Shown here: positions 43,402 to 52,813 of the stretch, piece after piece
How positions within the stretch are numbered: the first letter of the stretch is position 1
How the letters are laid out: each line of letters begins with the position of its first letter
NCBI RefSeq assembly: GCF_001042695.1
Contig: NZ_AP012334.1
Span: forward strand, 1,488,001-1,552,000
From: Scardovia inopinata JCM 12537
GTDB lineage: Bacteria > Actinomycetota > Actinomycetes > Actinomycetales > Bifidobacteriaceae
DNA: 64,000 nt
Direction of reading: 5' to 3'
Notes under the pieces: generated by a model
What the model was told of the DNA's origin: nothing
Seen by the model: the letters and a program-made list of their open reading frames with translations, nothing else
Database searches by the model: none
Program-made: the position numbers and the translations under genes

Positions 43402-43564
43402 GGTTGTCACCCTTTCTACCGGCGGTTTTTTGAAGCCGCCTTTGATGTAACAGCCACACCAGCCACAGCAGAAAACGCAAGGGTGAGCGTAGCGAAAGTG
43501 GCAAAAATTTGTGGAACGGTCTTTGCGGAACAAAATCTTGTCCGGCCCTTGTTTTTTCTGCTAG

Positions 43565-43596
43565 AGCCGCTTAGGAACTTGTTCCTTAGCGGCTTT
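43565..43596. terminator. Stem-loop upstream of the small-gene operon
   Basis: AGCCGCTTAGGAAC and GTTCCTTAGCGGCT pair (13 of 14) around TT, followed by TTGTTG. It probably ends a transcript or isolates the operon at 43401. Confidence 0.55.
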
Positions 43597-43843
43597 GTTG
43601 CTGGTTGAATGCGGAATCAAAGCAAGGCAAAAACCGGCAGTAGAAAGGCACCTGCGGGCATGCCCGCGTGGCGGCACGCCACAAGCTTTATGTACAAGTC
43701 TTGAGTATGCAATGTGCTATCCTGCAAGCTAGAATTGGCGAGTTTAGGTACAATCTGGACTTGCCAGTTACCTATCCTGAGACGACAAGACGTTGCCAGG
43801 GCGTGCGGGTCGGCTTAGGGCCCGCCGCCCCTACGCAAACTAA

Positions 43844-43874
43844 GCCTTACTGAGCGTTATTTGCTCAGCAAGGC
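43844..43874. repeat. 12-bp inverted repeat in front of the nuclease gene
   Basis: GCCTTACTGAGC and GCTCAGCAAGGC pair (11 of 12) around seven bases, with GC-rich sequence (GGGCCCGCCGCCCC) 20 bp before. The hairpin ends 30 bp before the nuclease start. An attenuator or a transfer-origin-like structure are both possible. The rest of 43597-43843 holds no gene I can support. Confidence 0.4.
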
Positions 43875-43903
43875 CTCCACTATGAATCAGAAAGGGATCC
43901 CAT

Positions 43904-44508
43904 ATGAAATTAACAACGAAATGGCTTTTAGCCCTCAGTACAGTATTAGCAATTAGCATCAGTGGTTGTTCAGCAGTTGGAAACTCGAATGCCAGTCAGT
44001 CGAACAAAACTAAATCTGCGACTTCCTCTGCTATGTCAGCAAGCACACTGAAACCGCGCAGACCAACAGCGATCTTGCCAACTTACCGTTTGATCTGGCA
44101 AAGTACCCGCAAAACTACACAATGGTTAATCAGAACGTCCCAATTTTTGAAAATAGTTTTAAGCAAACGGTAGCAGCCGCACAAAAAGCGAAAACCACAC
44201 GCGCTCAAACTTATTTTGACGGTTTGGATGATCTGGGAAGGACGCAAAGCGTATCTGCCATTGTGACCTACAGTATGATGCACAGTCATGCAAGCTCTGA
44301 GCGCAAGCGACCAGCCTTTCCTAAAACGACAAAGATTTCCGGTGAGTACGCTGATGGCGTGTATAACAAGAACCTGCAACAATGGTTTGGGCGTAGCAAC
44401 AACAATCGCATTGTCCAGCTCAACGGTTACCGTGGATACCTATATAATAAAAGCCACCTGTTAGCGTGGTCGCTAAGTGGCGATATGCAGACACATAATG
44501 TGATCTTA
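43904..44508 (+). pseudogene. DNA-entry-type nuclease lipoprotein, frameshifted and truncated by an IS
   Basis: It opens with a lipoprotein signal (KLTTKWLLALSTVLAISISG, then Cys) and a Ser/Thr/Asn-rich linker. Near 44048 one base is missing: the next frame continues TETAQTNSDLANLPFD and YPQNYTMVNQNVPIFENSF. The nuclease part reads GEYADGVYNKNLQQWFGRSN and GYRGYLYNKSHLLAWSLSG, where SHL is the place of the catalytic His of the DNA/RNA non-specific endonucleases. At 44508 the IS5 end cuts off the C-terminal half. The intact protein would be a surface nuclease. Confidence 0.75.
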
Positions 44509-44873
44509 GAACCTGTCTAGTATCTTCTGAGAACCAGCGCTAAATAAGCTAGCACAACTATTTGGAGGCTTGAATTGAGCTTGCGCTCGCAGTTTTTCCA
44601 TAGCCGCCGGCACTTATCTAGCAAGCTCCATGAGCGTTCGATGATCCATCGTTGTGGCAATACCTTGAACGTATGAAGCTCATTGCGCTTAGCCACTATT
44701 GTATTAGCACCCAAAATAAGTCTCACTTGATCCGAAAAGTCTGGTCCAATATAACCACCATCAACCATGACACGCTGAACTGATTCGAGCGTTTGATTCG
44801 ATAAACTGAACATAGCAAGAGCGCCTTCGCGATCTGATACGTTGGCAAGAATGATATGGGTTGCCGCAGGCAA
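44509..44873 (-). mobile_element. IS5-family element, truncated; orfB C-terminal part
   Basis: The end GAACCTGTCTAGTATCTTCTG at 44509 resembles the IS5 copy at 39043, and TTA lies just outside it, the same target triplet. The minus-strand frame gives VMVDGGYIGPDF (Asp) and PQRWIIERSWSLLDKCRRLW (Glu), the second and third DDE residues. The first third of the element is missing at the fold-back near 44867. Sequence differs clearly from the other copy, so it is a distinct IS. Confidence 0.8.
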
Positions 44874-44890
44874 TCCATATCATTCTTGCC
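44844..44890. repeat. 47-nt fold-back at the IS5/IS3 junction
   Basis: GGCAAGAATGATATGG-GTTGCC, loop GCA, GGCAAT-CCATATCATTCTTGCC: 22-nt arms with one mismatch. The left arm is part of the IS5 orfB; the right arm is the same stretch inverted, directly followed by IS3-family coding sequence. Confidence 0.85.
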
Positions 44891-45613
44891 TACATCAACG
44901 CGGAGACGCAATACTACGTGGGTCAAGGCCGAGTTCGCCGAATCATGCGGTTGGCAGGTATCCGCGCCTCCATTCGTGTGGCAAAGCGTGACCGTCAAGA
45001 GGAGAAGAAGGAGTTTCTCCTCGTCAATAAGCTCTACACCGTCAACCTGGGTCACGCTTTCCACCCAGTCGCTCCTAACGTAGTCTGGGTGACCGACTGC
45101 TCAGAGATCACCTACGGCAAGGACAACAAACAGAGGCTACGGCTAAGCGCCGTAAAGGATCTTCATGACCACAGCGTGATTGCTTGGTGCGTAGCACCGC
45201 CAGAGACGGTTGATTTGGCTACTAAAACAATGAAACTGGCCATCGTGAATAATGACGGTATCAAGCCTGATACCGTACACAGTGATCAGGGAACGGCTTA
45301 CACAAGTAGCACCTACAACACGTTCCTGGCGGGCGAAGGTATCACGCACAGCATGTCACGACCCGGGACACCAGGCGATAACAGCCCTATGGAGAGCTTG
45401 TAGAGTCACCTCAAGATCGAGAGATTTGCCTTTGAGCACTGTTTATCGGAACTAGAAATGATGAAGCGTATTGAGGCGGCAATAAACTGGTATAACAGCG
45501 AACGCCGTCAAGAAACACTAAACGGCATGACCCCGATGACATACCGGAATCATGCCGTAAAGGAAACTGCATAGGCACTTTAATTATTTCACCTGTCTAC
45601 TTGACGCGGACCA
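44891..45613 (+). pseudogene. IS3-family transposase orfB, truncated, with a nonsense codon
   Basis: The frame reads INAETQYYVGQGRVRRIMRL, NVVWVTDCSEITYG (first Asp), TVHSDQGTAYTS (second Asp), RPGTPGDNSPMESL, then TAG at 45402, then SHLKIERFAFEH and INWYNSERRQETLNGMTPM to 45574. The usual text is MESFWSHLK, so TAG replaces the Trp codon. The N-terminal part is missing at the fold-back. The right end is near TGTCTACTTGACGCGGACC (45594-45612), an IS3-type terminal repeat. Confidence 0.8.
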
Positions 45614-45628
45614 GCGCCAATATAGGGT

Positions 45629-45655
45629 CACCACTTTCCTTTTGACAAAGTGGTG
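45629..45655. terminator. Hairpin downstream of the IS3 remnant
   Basis: CACCACTTT, nine bases, AAAGTGGTG: a perfect 9-bp stem about 50 bp beyond the HxlR gene stop. It may terminate transcription from the right. Confidence 0.4.
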
Positions 45656-45704
45656 TTGAAATTGACATGCCGTGGATTTTTTTCGCCATAAAGGTTATTC
45701 TTAA

Positions 45705-46049
45705 TTAAGCTAATGCTTTTCGCCGCACTTTATATGCTTCACCCCAAGCTGCCATAGCCTGAATGACAGGTGCTAGGGTCTGGCCTAGTGCGGTTAATTG
45801 GTATTCTGTAGCCCGTCCGTCTGCATAACCAGCTCTCTTGACGATAATATTATCGGCCTCGAGTTGCGCCAACTGTAATGCCAGCATGCGCTCGGTAATA
45901 GATGGAATGGCTTTGTTGAGTGTACTGAACCGAGTCGCATCGCCTTGAAAAAGATGATAGAGAATGACGCTCTTCCATTTACCGGCAATCACGTCAACCG
46001 TATTTTGGACGGGACAGCCTGCAGCACAATCGTAAATTTCTCGTGACAT
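45705..46049 (-). CDS. HxlR-family transcriptional regulator
   Basis: About 114 residues beginning MSREIYDCAAGCPVQNTVDV. IAGKWKSVILYHLFQGDATRFSTL and ITERMLALQLAQLEADNIIV are the winged-helix core of HxlR/MarR-like redox regulators; the Cys in YDCAAGCPV is at the place of the redox-sensing Cys of HypR/YodB-type members. It is divergent from the MDR-type oxidoreductase, 146 bp apart, and probably represses it until electrophile or oxidant stress modifies the Cys. Confidence 0.85.
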   Translation of the reverse strand: MSREIYDCAAGCPVQNTVDVIAGKWKSVILYHLFQGDATRFSTLNKAIPSITERMLALQLAQLEADNIIVKRAGYADGRATEYQLTALGQTLAPVIQAMAAWGEAYKVRRKALA

Positions 46050-46194
46050 CAATAGGACTTCCCTTAAAAACACATTTGCTGATGCAGAAGCTGACTTCCA
46101 CATCGTTTTCACTTACAATTTATTCACTTACTATGATAGTGCCTTCCAGTTAACATACAAGGTGAAGCTTAAGTCATTGAAAGGAAGTCTCGTC

Positions 46195-47217
46195 ATGAAA
46201 GCAATTGGATTCACCCAGCATTTGCCGATTACTGATGAACATAGTCTTGAAAATATAACGTTACCGACACCAACACCTGAGGGCCATGATCTTTTGATTA
46301 ACGTTCATGCCGTCTCAGTCAATCCTGTCGATACCGGTACGCGCGGCGCTGGTCATGGTCGCTTAGCTCATCCAAAAGTGATCGGCTGGGACGCAGTCGG
46401 AACCGTTGCCGGTATTGGTCGCGATGTCACCCGCTTTAAGATTGGTGATCGCGTCTTTTACGCTGGCAGTTACAAGCGGTCTGGCAGTGATGCTGAATAT
46501 CAGCTAGTTGATGAACGCATTGTCGGGCATGCCCCGGCATCTTTAAGTGATCCGCAAGCCGCCGCAATGCCATTAACCAGTTTAACCGCTTGGGAAGCTT
46601 TATTCGAAAAGTTGCACATACCACTGCATGATCGAGCCACGGACGCTGAGCACACCATTCTAATCATCAATGGCTCCGGCGGGGTCGGTTCAGTCGCGAC
46701 GCAGCTTGCACATTGGGCCGGCCTGCAGGTACTCGCCACTGCTTCACGGCCTGATTCGCAAAAATGGATCAAAGACCACGGTACCGATTTCGTTCTCAAT
46801 CATCGGCAGCCATTGCCACCACAGTTAAAAGCGGCTGGTTTCAAAAACGTCGATTATATTTTAAATCTCTCCCATCTTGATGACCATTGGAACGAGATCG
46901 CGGAGATGATTCGTCCTGATGGCTGGGTTGCTGCGATTACCGAAAATCGGCGCGGCATTGACTTGCAGAAACTAACTAAAAAACGAGCGACGTTCGCCTG
47001 GGAATGGATGTTTTCTAAGTCTTGGTATGGTTATGACCTTGCCTCACAAGGTCACATTCTCGACCAGGTGGCTAAGCTGCTTGATGATGGTACTATTCAA
47101 TGCACGCTAACCAAAACCCTGCAGCCATTGAATGCTGAAAATCTGCGACAAGCCCACGCATTGGTTGAGTCAGGACATATGATTGGTAAAGTCGTGGTTG
47201 ATGGGCCTTGGGCTTAA
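46195..47217 (+). CDS. MDR-family zinc-binding-type alcohol dehydrogenase/quinone oxidoreductase
   Basis: About 340 residues, starting at ATG 46195 behind GAAAGGAAG. The GroES-like N-terminal part has VNPVDTGTRGA and VIGWDAVGTV, the Rossmann part IINGSGGVGSVATQLAHWAG. Zinc-ligand Cys/His residues are absent, so it belongs to the quinone-oxidoreductase branch that uses NADPH on quinones or reactive carbonyls. With the adjacent HxlR regulator it makes a familiar detoxification pair in lactobacilli. The ISL3 element begins 53 bp after its stop. Confidence 0.85.
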   Translation: MKAIGFTQHLPITDEHSLENITLPTPTPEGHDLLINVHAVSVNPVDTGTRGAGHGRLAHPKVIGWDAVGTVAGIGRDVTRFKIGDRVFYAGSYKRSGSDAEYQLVDERIVGHAPASLSDPQAAAMPLTSLTAWEALFEKLHIPLHDRATDAEHTILIINGSGGVGSVATQLAHWAGLQVLATASRPDSQKWIKDHGTDFVLNHRQPLPPQLKAAGFKNVDYILNLSHLDDHWNEIAEMIRPDGWVAAITENRRGIDLQKLTKKRATFAWEWMFSKSWYGYDLASQGHILDQVAKLLDDGTIQCTLTKTLQPLNAENLRQAHALVESGHMIGKVVVDGPWA

Positions 47218-47270
47218 TATCGGCAATCAACTGAGCAGTTTTGATAAGGACACACAAGGATACTAAAAAT

Positions 47271-48722
47271 GGGTCTACACTTTCTGGTGTTGAGAAATAA
47301 TCAACACTGAACGTGTAGGCTCTTTTTGGATAACGCAAAAAGATACCTACTCAGTGTCCATGCTATGCTTGTTAGCGTCGAAACCAAAAGCAAGCGAGGT
47401 TATGAGTAAATGTCCCAATACGATCCTACACTGTCCGTCCTTGGAATACCAGACCATCATATCAAAGTTGCCTTTGTTCGTCATGAATATCGCGGCAACG
47501 GGGTACGTCGCCGCCAGTATCATGTGATTGATGCCGAGCTGACTTACCGGTTAACCCGGTGCCCACTGTGTGGCTTTGAGGCCTTGCACCCTAACGGGTT
47601 TTACACAGCCCACGTGCGCATCCTCAACGGGATTGAAATACCGACAGTCATTGACTTGCACAAGCAACGATGGCGCTGTCATAACTGTTACCACACAGTC
47701 AGTGCCAAGACGCCACTCGTGCAACCCAACCACACGATCGTCGCTCACATGACAGAGCGAATCATGAAGTTAGCGCATGAACGGTTGCCAGTCAAAACCA
47801 TCGCCCGTATTATCGGGATCTCAGCTTCCTCGGTTCAACGGATCATTGACCAAAATCTAAAATTCCGACCGGCTCGCCGGCTACCCACGCGACTCTGCTT
47901 TGATAAGTTCCGTTCCACTCATGGCATGATGTCGTTTATCTGTCTTGATGCCGATTCACATCGTCTGATTGCCTTGCTTGGTGATCGATTCAACCGCACG
48001 ATTAAAAACTTCTTCATCGCTCATTATTCACTCGCTGAACGCACTCGGGTCCAGACGGTCACCATGGACATGAACGCAGCTTATCAGACGATTATTCATG
48101 AGGTTTTCCCCAAGGCCCAAATCGTCATTGATCGGTTCCATATCATTCAACTTGCGGCTCGTGCCCTTGATCAGGTACGCGTCCAAGCGCTCAAACAGCT
48201 TGATGACAAGCACAGCCGTCCTTATAAGATCATGAAGACAAACTGGCGGCTTTTTCATCAAACTGCGCCTGACGCTAAACACAAACAGTTCCTGTTTGGT
48301 TTGAATGAATACGTCACGCAACAGGAGGCCATCGATATCGCACTTGATACTGAGCCCAAGCTCAAGCAAACCTACGAGACCTACTTAGCGCTTCATGATG
48401 CCTTGATGGTGAAGAAACATCCCGCAGAACTGGCAAACCTGTTAGCTACTTACGAGCCAAACGGTACGGCAATTGACATGACGATCGCGACGCTTAAGCG
48501 ACACAAAGTCGCTGTTCTCACCGCTGTCACCAGCCCTTATTCCAACGGTCCGATCGAAGGCGTTAACCGCCTCATCAAGTCACTCAAACGATCCTGTTTT
48601 GGCTTCAAGAATCAGCTGAACTTCTTCAAACGAATCTACCAAATCACGGCATAACATGACAAAGACGGCTAGAACCGCCTCAAATGACAAATTTATTCTT
48701 CAACACCAGTTGACGCAGAGCC
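47271..48722. mobile_element. ISL3-family insertion sequence, complete, 1452 bp
   Basis: The left end GGGTCTACACTTTCTGGTGT and the right end (complement GGCTCTGCGTCAACTGGTGT) are related inverted repeats bracketing one transposase gene. I see no 8-bp target duplication: the flanks are ACTAAAAAT and AAAAAATTT. This, and the missing start of the PFL gene on the right, suggests a deletion next to the element. Confidence 0.85.
47410..48654 (+). CDS. ISL3-family transposase
   Basis: A 414-residue transposase of usual length. The N-terminal zinc-ribbon-like part has [14 protein letters not shown] and [10 protein letters not shown]; a helix-turn-helix follows ([18 protein letters not shown]), and the DDE part includes [25 protein letters not shown] and [20 protein letters not shown] with the final Glu. 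The frame is intact, so this copy may be active. Confidence 0.92.
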   Translation: MSQYDPTLSVLGIPDHHIKVAFVRHEYRGNGVRRRQYHVIDAELTYRLTRCPLCGFEALHPNGFYTAHVRILNGIEIPTVIDLHKQRWRCHNCYHTVSAKTPLVQPNHTIVAHMTERIMKLAHERLPVKTIARIIGISASSVQRIIDQNLKFRPARRLPTRLCFDKFRSTHGMMSFICLDADSHRLIALLGDRFNRTIKNFFIAHYSLAERTRVQTVTMDMNAAYQTIIHEVFPKAQIVIDRFHIIQLAARALDQVRVQALKQLDDKHSRPYKIMKTNWRLFHQTAPDAKHKQFLFGLNEYVTQQEAIDIALDTEPKLKQTYETYLALHDALMVKKHPAELANLLATYEPNGTAIDMTIATLKRHKVAVLTAVTSPYSNGPIEGVNRLIKSLKRSCFGFKNQLNFFKRIYQITA

Positions 48723-49195
48723 AAAAAATTTACGACAAGATCACGACTAAGGCCCAGGATCTGGTCAAGATCGGGCGCCAGATCGAAGCCGAATTTGGCC
48801 TGCCAATCGTTAACAAGCGGGTCACCGTTACACCGATCGCTTTAATTGCCGCCGCGAGTGGCGATGCCGATTACGTTAAGTACGCTAAGACCCTCGACCG
48901 GGCCGCGCACGCTGTGGGGATCGACTTTATCGGCGGTTTCTCGGCCCTTACCCAAAAAGGCTACCAGAGCGGCGATCGCGTTTTAATTAACTCCCTTCCC
49001 CAAGCCCTGGCCGAAACCGAGTTGGTCTGCGCCTCGGTCAACGTTGGTTCCACCCGCAGCGGAATTAACATGGACGCCGTCGAGGGTAACCCCTTTATGG
49101 CCGGGGGCTTCCACGGGGTCAGCGAACCAGACGTCGTCATCAACGCCGGGGTTTCCGGTCCCGGGGTCGTTAAGGCGGCCTTGGAGAAGAGCCAC
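48723..49195 (+). pseudogene. PFL/DUF711 family protein, missing both ends and an internal part
   Basis: The readable part is [53 protein letters not shown], then [14 protein letters not shown] joined directly to [13 protein letters not shown] and [19 protein letters not shown]. In the family about 30 residues lie between MDAV and NPFMAG, so an internal deletion has happened. The N-terminus is replaced by ISL3 sequence, and after LEK the frame runs into repeat copy 1. Its biochemical role is unknown. GC-rich codon use differs from the blocks around it. Confidence 0.75.
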
Positions 49196-49206
49196 TTTTT
49201 CTCTCA

Positions 49207-49356
49207 GGCTCTTGTTGTATTCCCAAATGCTAGAAAGAAAACGTGGCAAATAACCGCCAAGCCTGCCTAGTGTCTAAGCCGTCTGAAGAACGGTGCGTAC
49301 CCTACCAACCGCTCACCCTAGCTTAGTCAGACGACCTGCCGAGAAAGTTATTTTCC
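49207..49356. repeat. Intergenic repeat, copy 1 (about 150 bp)
   Basis: Shares with copy 2 the ordered words CTTGTTGTATTCCC, AAAACGTGG, AAATAACCGC, GGCTGAAGAACGG-type, CCTAGCTTAGTCA, CGACCTGCCGAGAA and GTTATTT. No coding potential of its own. Such repeats are familiar from heterofermentative lactobacilli; I name no family. Confidence 0.7.
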
Positions 49357-49362
49357 ACCCAC

Positions 49363-50295
49363 TTAATCGGCATACTGATTCAGCAGGGTGCGCAATTTTT
49401 TTAAATAACCGTCAATTAGCGGTTGGGGCTCTAGAAGCTTGGCGTGGTCGCTAAAGGTTAAGAGGTAGTCGACGACGTAATCGAAGGTCCGCTCGTTATA
49501 ATAGCCAGTCAAGTAGTAGCGGCCGGCGTTTTCTTCCAGTCGCATGCTGGGGTAATTACTCCGCAAGAAGTGGTCCCGACCATGCTCTGTTAGCAACGCC
49601 TTGAACTTGACCCCACCCTCGCCGTGATTAAAGAGCTTAATTTTTGCTTGGAGCTCTTGTTTGGTTAGCGCTAGGGGCGAGGCTAGCTCTTGGCAACTAG
49701 TTAGGCAGTCGCACCGGTAGTTCCAGCAAGTTTGACTGGTCGGGTTCCAGCTAGCCACCAACCAATATCCGTCCCGGTAAAGAAGCTGATAGGGCTGGAT
49801 GGTCAGAGCCTGACCGTTAAAGGTGACGCTGGCTAAGTGATTGTGCGAGATAATCGTCAATAGGTTCCGCAAGTACGGGTTGTGTTTGACCGCGGGGACG
49901 GTGTAGTAGGTGACCGCATCTTCTAGCCGCCGAACCCCCGCTTGGTGATTAGGGGTTAAATTCATGAGGAGCTTGGCCCTAATTTGTTTAAAAGGTTCGT
50001 TAAAGGGCGTTTCGCTCATCATTGACATCGCTTTGAGGGCGAAGAAGATGGCGTGGATTTCATCAGGGTTAAAGTGGACCTTCGTTAACAACCCCTCTTG
50101 AATTAGGTGGTAGCCGCCAGCCGGACCAGGCGTTGAATAAAGGGCGAGACCTGACTGTTCTAGGCTTTCAATGTCGCGGAGGGCAGTCCGCTTAGAGATT
50201 TTGAAGGTGGTCATTAGGTCGCTTAAGTGAAAGGAGTGCTTATCGCTGAGGTAAATCAATTCTTGGTTGAGGCGGGCGGATTTTTGCAAGTTCAT
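49363..50295 (-). CDS. HTH/WYL-domain transcriptional regulator (YafY-like)
   Basis: About 310 residues: an N-terminal winged helix (LMTTFKISKRTALRDIESLEQSG), then the WYL domain (IQPYQLLYRDGYWLVASWNP) that senses ligands or nucleic acids, and a C-terminal WCX part. The ATG at 50295 is preferred to one eight codons earlier. It is divergent from the PNPOx-like gene, 80 bp apart, which it probably controls. Confidence 0.85.
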   Translation of the reverse strand: MNLQKSARLNQELIYLSDKHSFHLSDLMTTFKISKRTALRDIESLEQSGLALYSTPGPAGGYHLIQEGLLTKVHFNPDEIHAIFFALKAMSMMSETPFNEPFKQIRAKLLMNLTPNHQAGVRRLEDAVTYYTVPAVKHNPYLRNLLTIISHNHLASVTFNGQALTIQPYQLLYRDGYWLVASWNPTSQTCWNYRCDCLTSCQELASPLALTKQELQAKIKLFNHGEGGVKFKALLTEHGRDHFLRSNYPSMRLEENAGRYYLTGYYNERTFDYVVDYLLTFSDHAKLLEPQPLIDGYLKKLRTLLNQYAD

Positions 50296-50375
50296 TTCCC
50301 CTTTTTGCAATGGTGACAAGATCTGACACCATTATACGATAAAATAAGTACATCAAAAAGAATGGAGGTATTTTA

Positions 50376-50768
50376 ATGCTTGAAAAAAGTACCACCCTTA
50401 CCAAGGGCTTATTAGAAATCATGCCAGATCCGCAGCCAGTCACCATCGTCTCCGTCGAAGGTAATCCGGCGCACGTCGTTAACACCTGGAGCGACTCCGT
50501 TCAGGTTATTGATGACCAAACCTTCTTAATTCCGGCCGCCGGGATGCGGTCAATTGAAGCCGACGTCCAGAAAAAGTCCAGTCCGTTAACGATCGCCTTT
50601 GGCTCCAAGAAGTTTGCAGGAACCGATGGGATGGGGCGGGGCTACCATGTCCACGCAACCGGGGAGTTCTTAGCCAGCGGTGAATACTTTGACCAGATGA
50701 AGGCTAACTTCCCTTGGCTGCGGGAAGTCCTGGTCGTGCACGTAACCGACGTAGAACAAAAGATCTGA
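50376..50768 (+). CDS. Pyridoxamine 5'-phosphate oxidase-like FMN-binding protein
   Basis: A 130-residue split-barrel protein: PVTIVSVEGNPAHVVNTW at the N-terminus, LIPAAGMRSIEADVQK for flavin contact and ATGEFLASGEYFDQMKANFPWLREVLVV toward the end. The family binds FMN or F420; the substrate is unknown. AATGGAGG in front of the ATG is a strong ribosome site. It pairs with the divergent WYL regulator, and a terminator follows. Confidence 0.82.
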   Translation: MLEKSTTLTKGLLEIMPDPQPVTIVSVEGNPAHVVNTWSDSVQVIDDQTFLIPAAGMRSIEADVQKKSSPLTIAFGSKKFAGTDGMGRGYHVHATGEFLASGEYFDQMKANFPWLREVLVVHVTDVEQKI

Positions 50769-50781
50769 CCATAAATAACTA

Positions 50782-50819
50782 AAGAGGCTGGGATAAACAC
50801 AGTTTTCTCCCAGCCTCTT
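50782..50819 (+). terminator. Rho-independent terminator of the PNPOx-like gene
   Basis: AGAGGCTGGGA and TCCCAGCCTCT form a perfect 11-bp stem followed by TGTTGT. Its right arm is also the start of repeat copy 2. Confidence 0.7.
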
Positions 50820-50957
50820 GTTGTATTCCCGAATGTTGGACAGAAAACGTGGTAAATAACCGCAGTCCTAGTGCCTAAGCAGGCTGAAGAACAGTGCGTT
50901 CCGCACTAACCGTTCGCCCTAGCTTAGTCATACGACCTGCCGAGAAGGTTATTTCCC
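50813..50957. repeat. Intergenic repeat, copy 2
   Basis: About 145 bp from GCCTCTTGTTGTATTCCC to GGTTATTTCCC, colinear with copy 1 with scattered differences, and followed directly by copy 3 in tandem. Confidence 0.7.
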
Positions 50958-51104
50958 ACTCTCTTGCTGTGTTCACGAATGTTAGGCAGATAACGTGCTC
51001 CCAACCACGGACCTTGTGGCTAAGTCTGGCCACAGAACACCGCCGAGGGCGTTAACCTGTCCCCTATCCTTAGCCCTACGGCCCGTCGAGGAGGTTAGAC
51101 CGCA
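50958..51104. repeat. Intergenic repeat, copy 3 (more diverged)
   Basis: Begins CTCTCTTGCTGTGTTCACGA and ends near CCCGTCGAGGAGGTTAG. It keeps the order of elements of copies 1 and 2 but has changed most in the middle. It ends just before the stop codon of the decayed gene at 51135. Confidence 0.6.
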
Positions 51105-51134
51105 CTCACTTTGAAAACGTGGTTACTTCCGTGG

Positions 51135-51855
51135 CTATTCCCTCGTAATCCCGTGTTTGGTTGAGGCCAAGTACTGATCCCAGACCCGTTGGATGGTTAC
51201 CCGGCCGTTGGTGGCGGCGACGGTGAAATCCCAAGTTGCCATCAACTCATCAATCAGGGCGTTGCGCTGGTCAACCGAAAGCCCCCTGACGGCTCCGAAG
51301 CGTTCCTGGGCCCGCTCGGTCAGCCAATACATCATCCCGCTACGGCGAATCGTCCGGTAGCTCATTAGCTCCTGATTGCCGTAGAAATCAGCCGCTAGCT
51401 GGCGCAGCTTATGGTTAATCGCCCACCGCTTGATCGTTTGGTTTTGTACCCGCCGGCAGCCGTGAATTAAATAGCAGCCGACCTTATCCTCGTTTTCCCC
51501 CACGAGTTGCTTTAGCAGTTCCTCTTCCCGGTCGGACAAGCGCAAGCTCCGGACGCCGTGGCGGGTCGTAATCCGCAGGCGGTGGTCGCCCAAGTCGCGG
51601 TTTTGAATGTAGCGCAAGCCGTAGTCAATTGTGTCGCCGACCTCCGCCCCCTTAAAATCAACAGAGCTATAATTTGGGGCAAGATCGAGCCGTGCTTACC
51701 CTCAGTCAGGCAAACCGTCGACAGTTTGGGCGAGACCAGGTTCTCATAGGAGGTGAAGAAAATGTCGTTGGACTGGGCGGTTTTCTTGAGGGCCGTTCAA
51801 AGAGTTGCCAGTGATTTTTCACCCGGCAGTGGGTATGGAGGCGGCAAAAGTCACA
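51135..51855 (-). pseudogene. Unidentified gene, frameshifted and cut by IS30
   Basis: The longest open part (51135-51617) gives 160 residues. Upstream on the minus strand the text continues in shifted frames as NYSSVDFKGAEVGDTIDYGL and NDIFFTSYENLVSPKLSTV, and before that IDFCDFCRLHTHCRVKNHW, a Cys/His pattern that may bind zinc. Two one-base losses near 51690 and 51795 explain the breaks. The 5' end is lost at the IS30 junction at 51885. I recognise no family. Confidence 0.55.
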
Positions 51856-51884
51856 AAAGTCAATCAAATTATCCTGGTGGCGCC

Positions 51885-52813
51885 TTATATCTGATTATTG
51901 GCGCTCGGGGGTTAAAGCCTATCGAGTAGCGAAGCTACTCCATCGTAGTGGAGAAACAATTTACCGAGTTTACCGCTATTTGAACTGCGGTAACACCATT
52001 ACTCAATACTATGAGCAGTACAAAGTAAATAAGTCTCACAACGGCAGACAGCCTGCGACTCTACCTTCAAATCAAGTTAAATATATTCGACAAAAGGTGG
52101 GGTTAGGCTGGACTCCTGACACAATTATTGGTCGTGGTGAAGTTAATATTGACTGTTCTATGCGGACTCTTTATCGAATGTTTAAACGTGGCCAATTTGA
52201 TGTTTCAACGCTTCCCATGAAAGGTAAACATCACCCTAATGGTTATGTTGAACATCGTGGTAAAGCCGGCCAATTAGGCCGGAGTATTCATAATCGAAAA
52301 ACTGATTATCCTAAATTCCGACAGGAATTTGGCCATCTCGAAGGTGATACTATTCAAGGTAGAAATCATCAAGGAGCTGTGACAACTTTGGTGGAACGTC
52401 TCTCTAAAGTTGAGATTGTCTTAAACTCTCACTATAAGTCGGCTAATGCTGTAACTAGCACCCTGAGAAAGTGGCTCCAGGGGGTGCCTAGGCACTTGTT
52501 TAAGTCCATTACCTTTGATAATGGGAAAGAGTTTGCCAACTGGCGAGCAATAGCCAATGAGTTTGATTTGAATATTTACTTTGCGGATGTCGGTGCTCCT
52601 AATCAAAGAGGACTCAATGAGAATAATAATGGTCTTCTGCGTCGCGACGGGTTAAGAAAGTCGTTAGACTTTCGAAGTTTGCCTGATGAATTAATACAAG
52701 CCATTGCCAGTCGTCGCAACCACATTCCACGTAAAAGTCTTAACTATCGTACACCACTAGAAGTATTCATGAGTCATATTTCTGACACTCAACAAATTTC
52801 TAACTTAATTTGA
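51885..52813 (+). pseudogene. IS30 transposase, N-terminally truncated
   Basis: The frame gives RVAKLLHRSGETIYRVYRYL, WTPDTIIGRGEVNIDCSMRT, FGHLEGDTIQGRNHQGA (first Asp region), SITFDNGKEFANW (second Asp) and NQRGLNENNNGLLRRDGLRK (Glu), then NHIPRKSLNYRTPLEVF. The catalytic triad is complete; only about the first 13 residues and the left terminal repeat are missing. Confidence 0.85.

Noticed and set aside
50813-51104. CRISPR-like array
   Set aside because: The copies are about 150 bp, differ along their length and have no uniform spacers; no cas gene is near.
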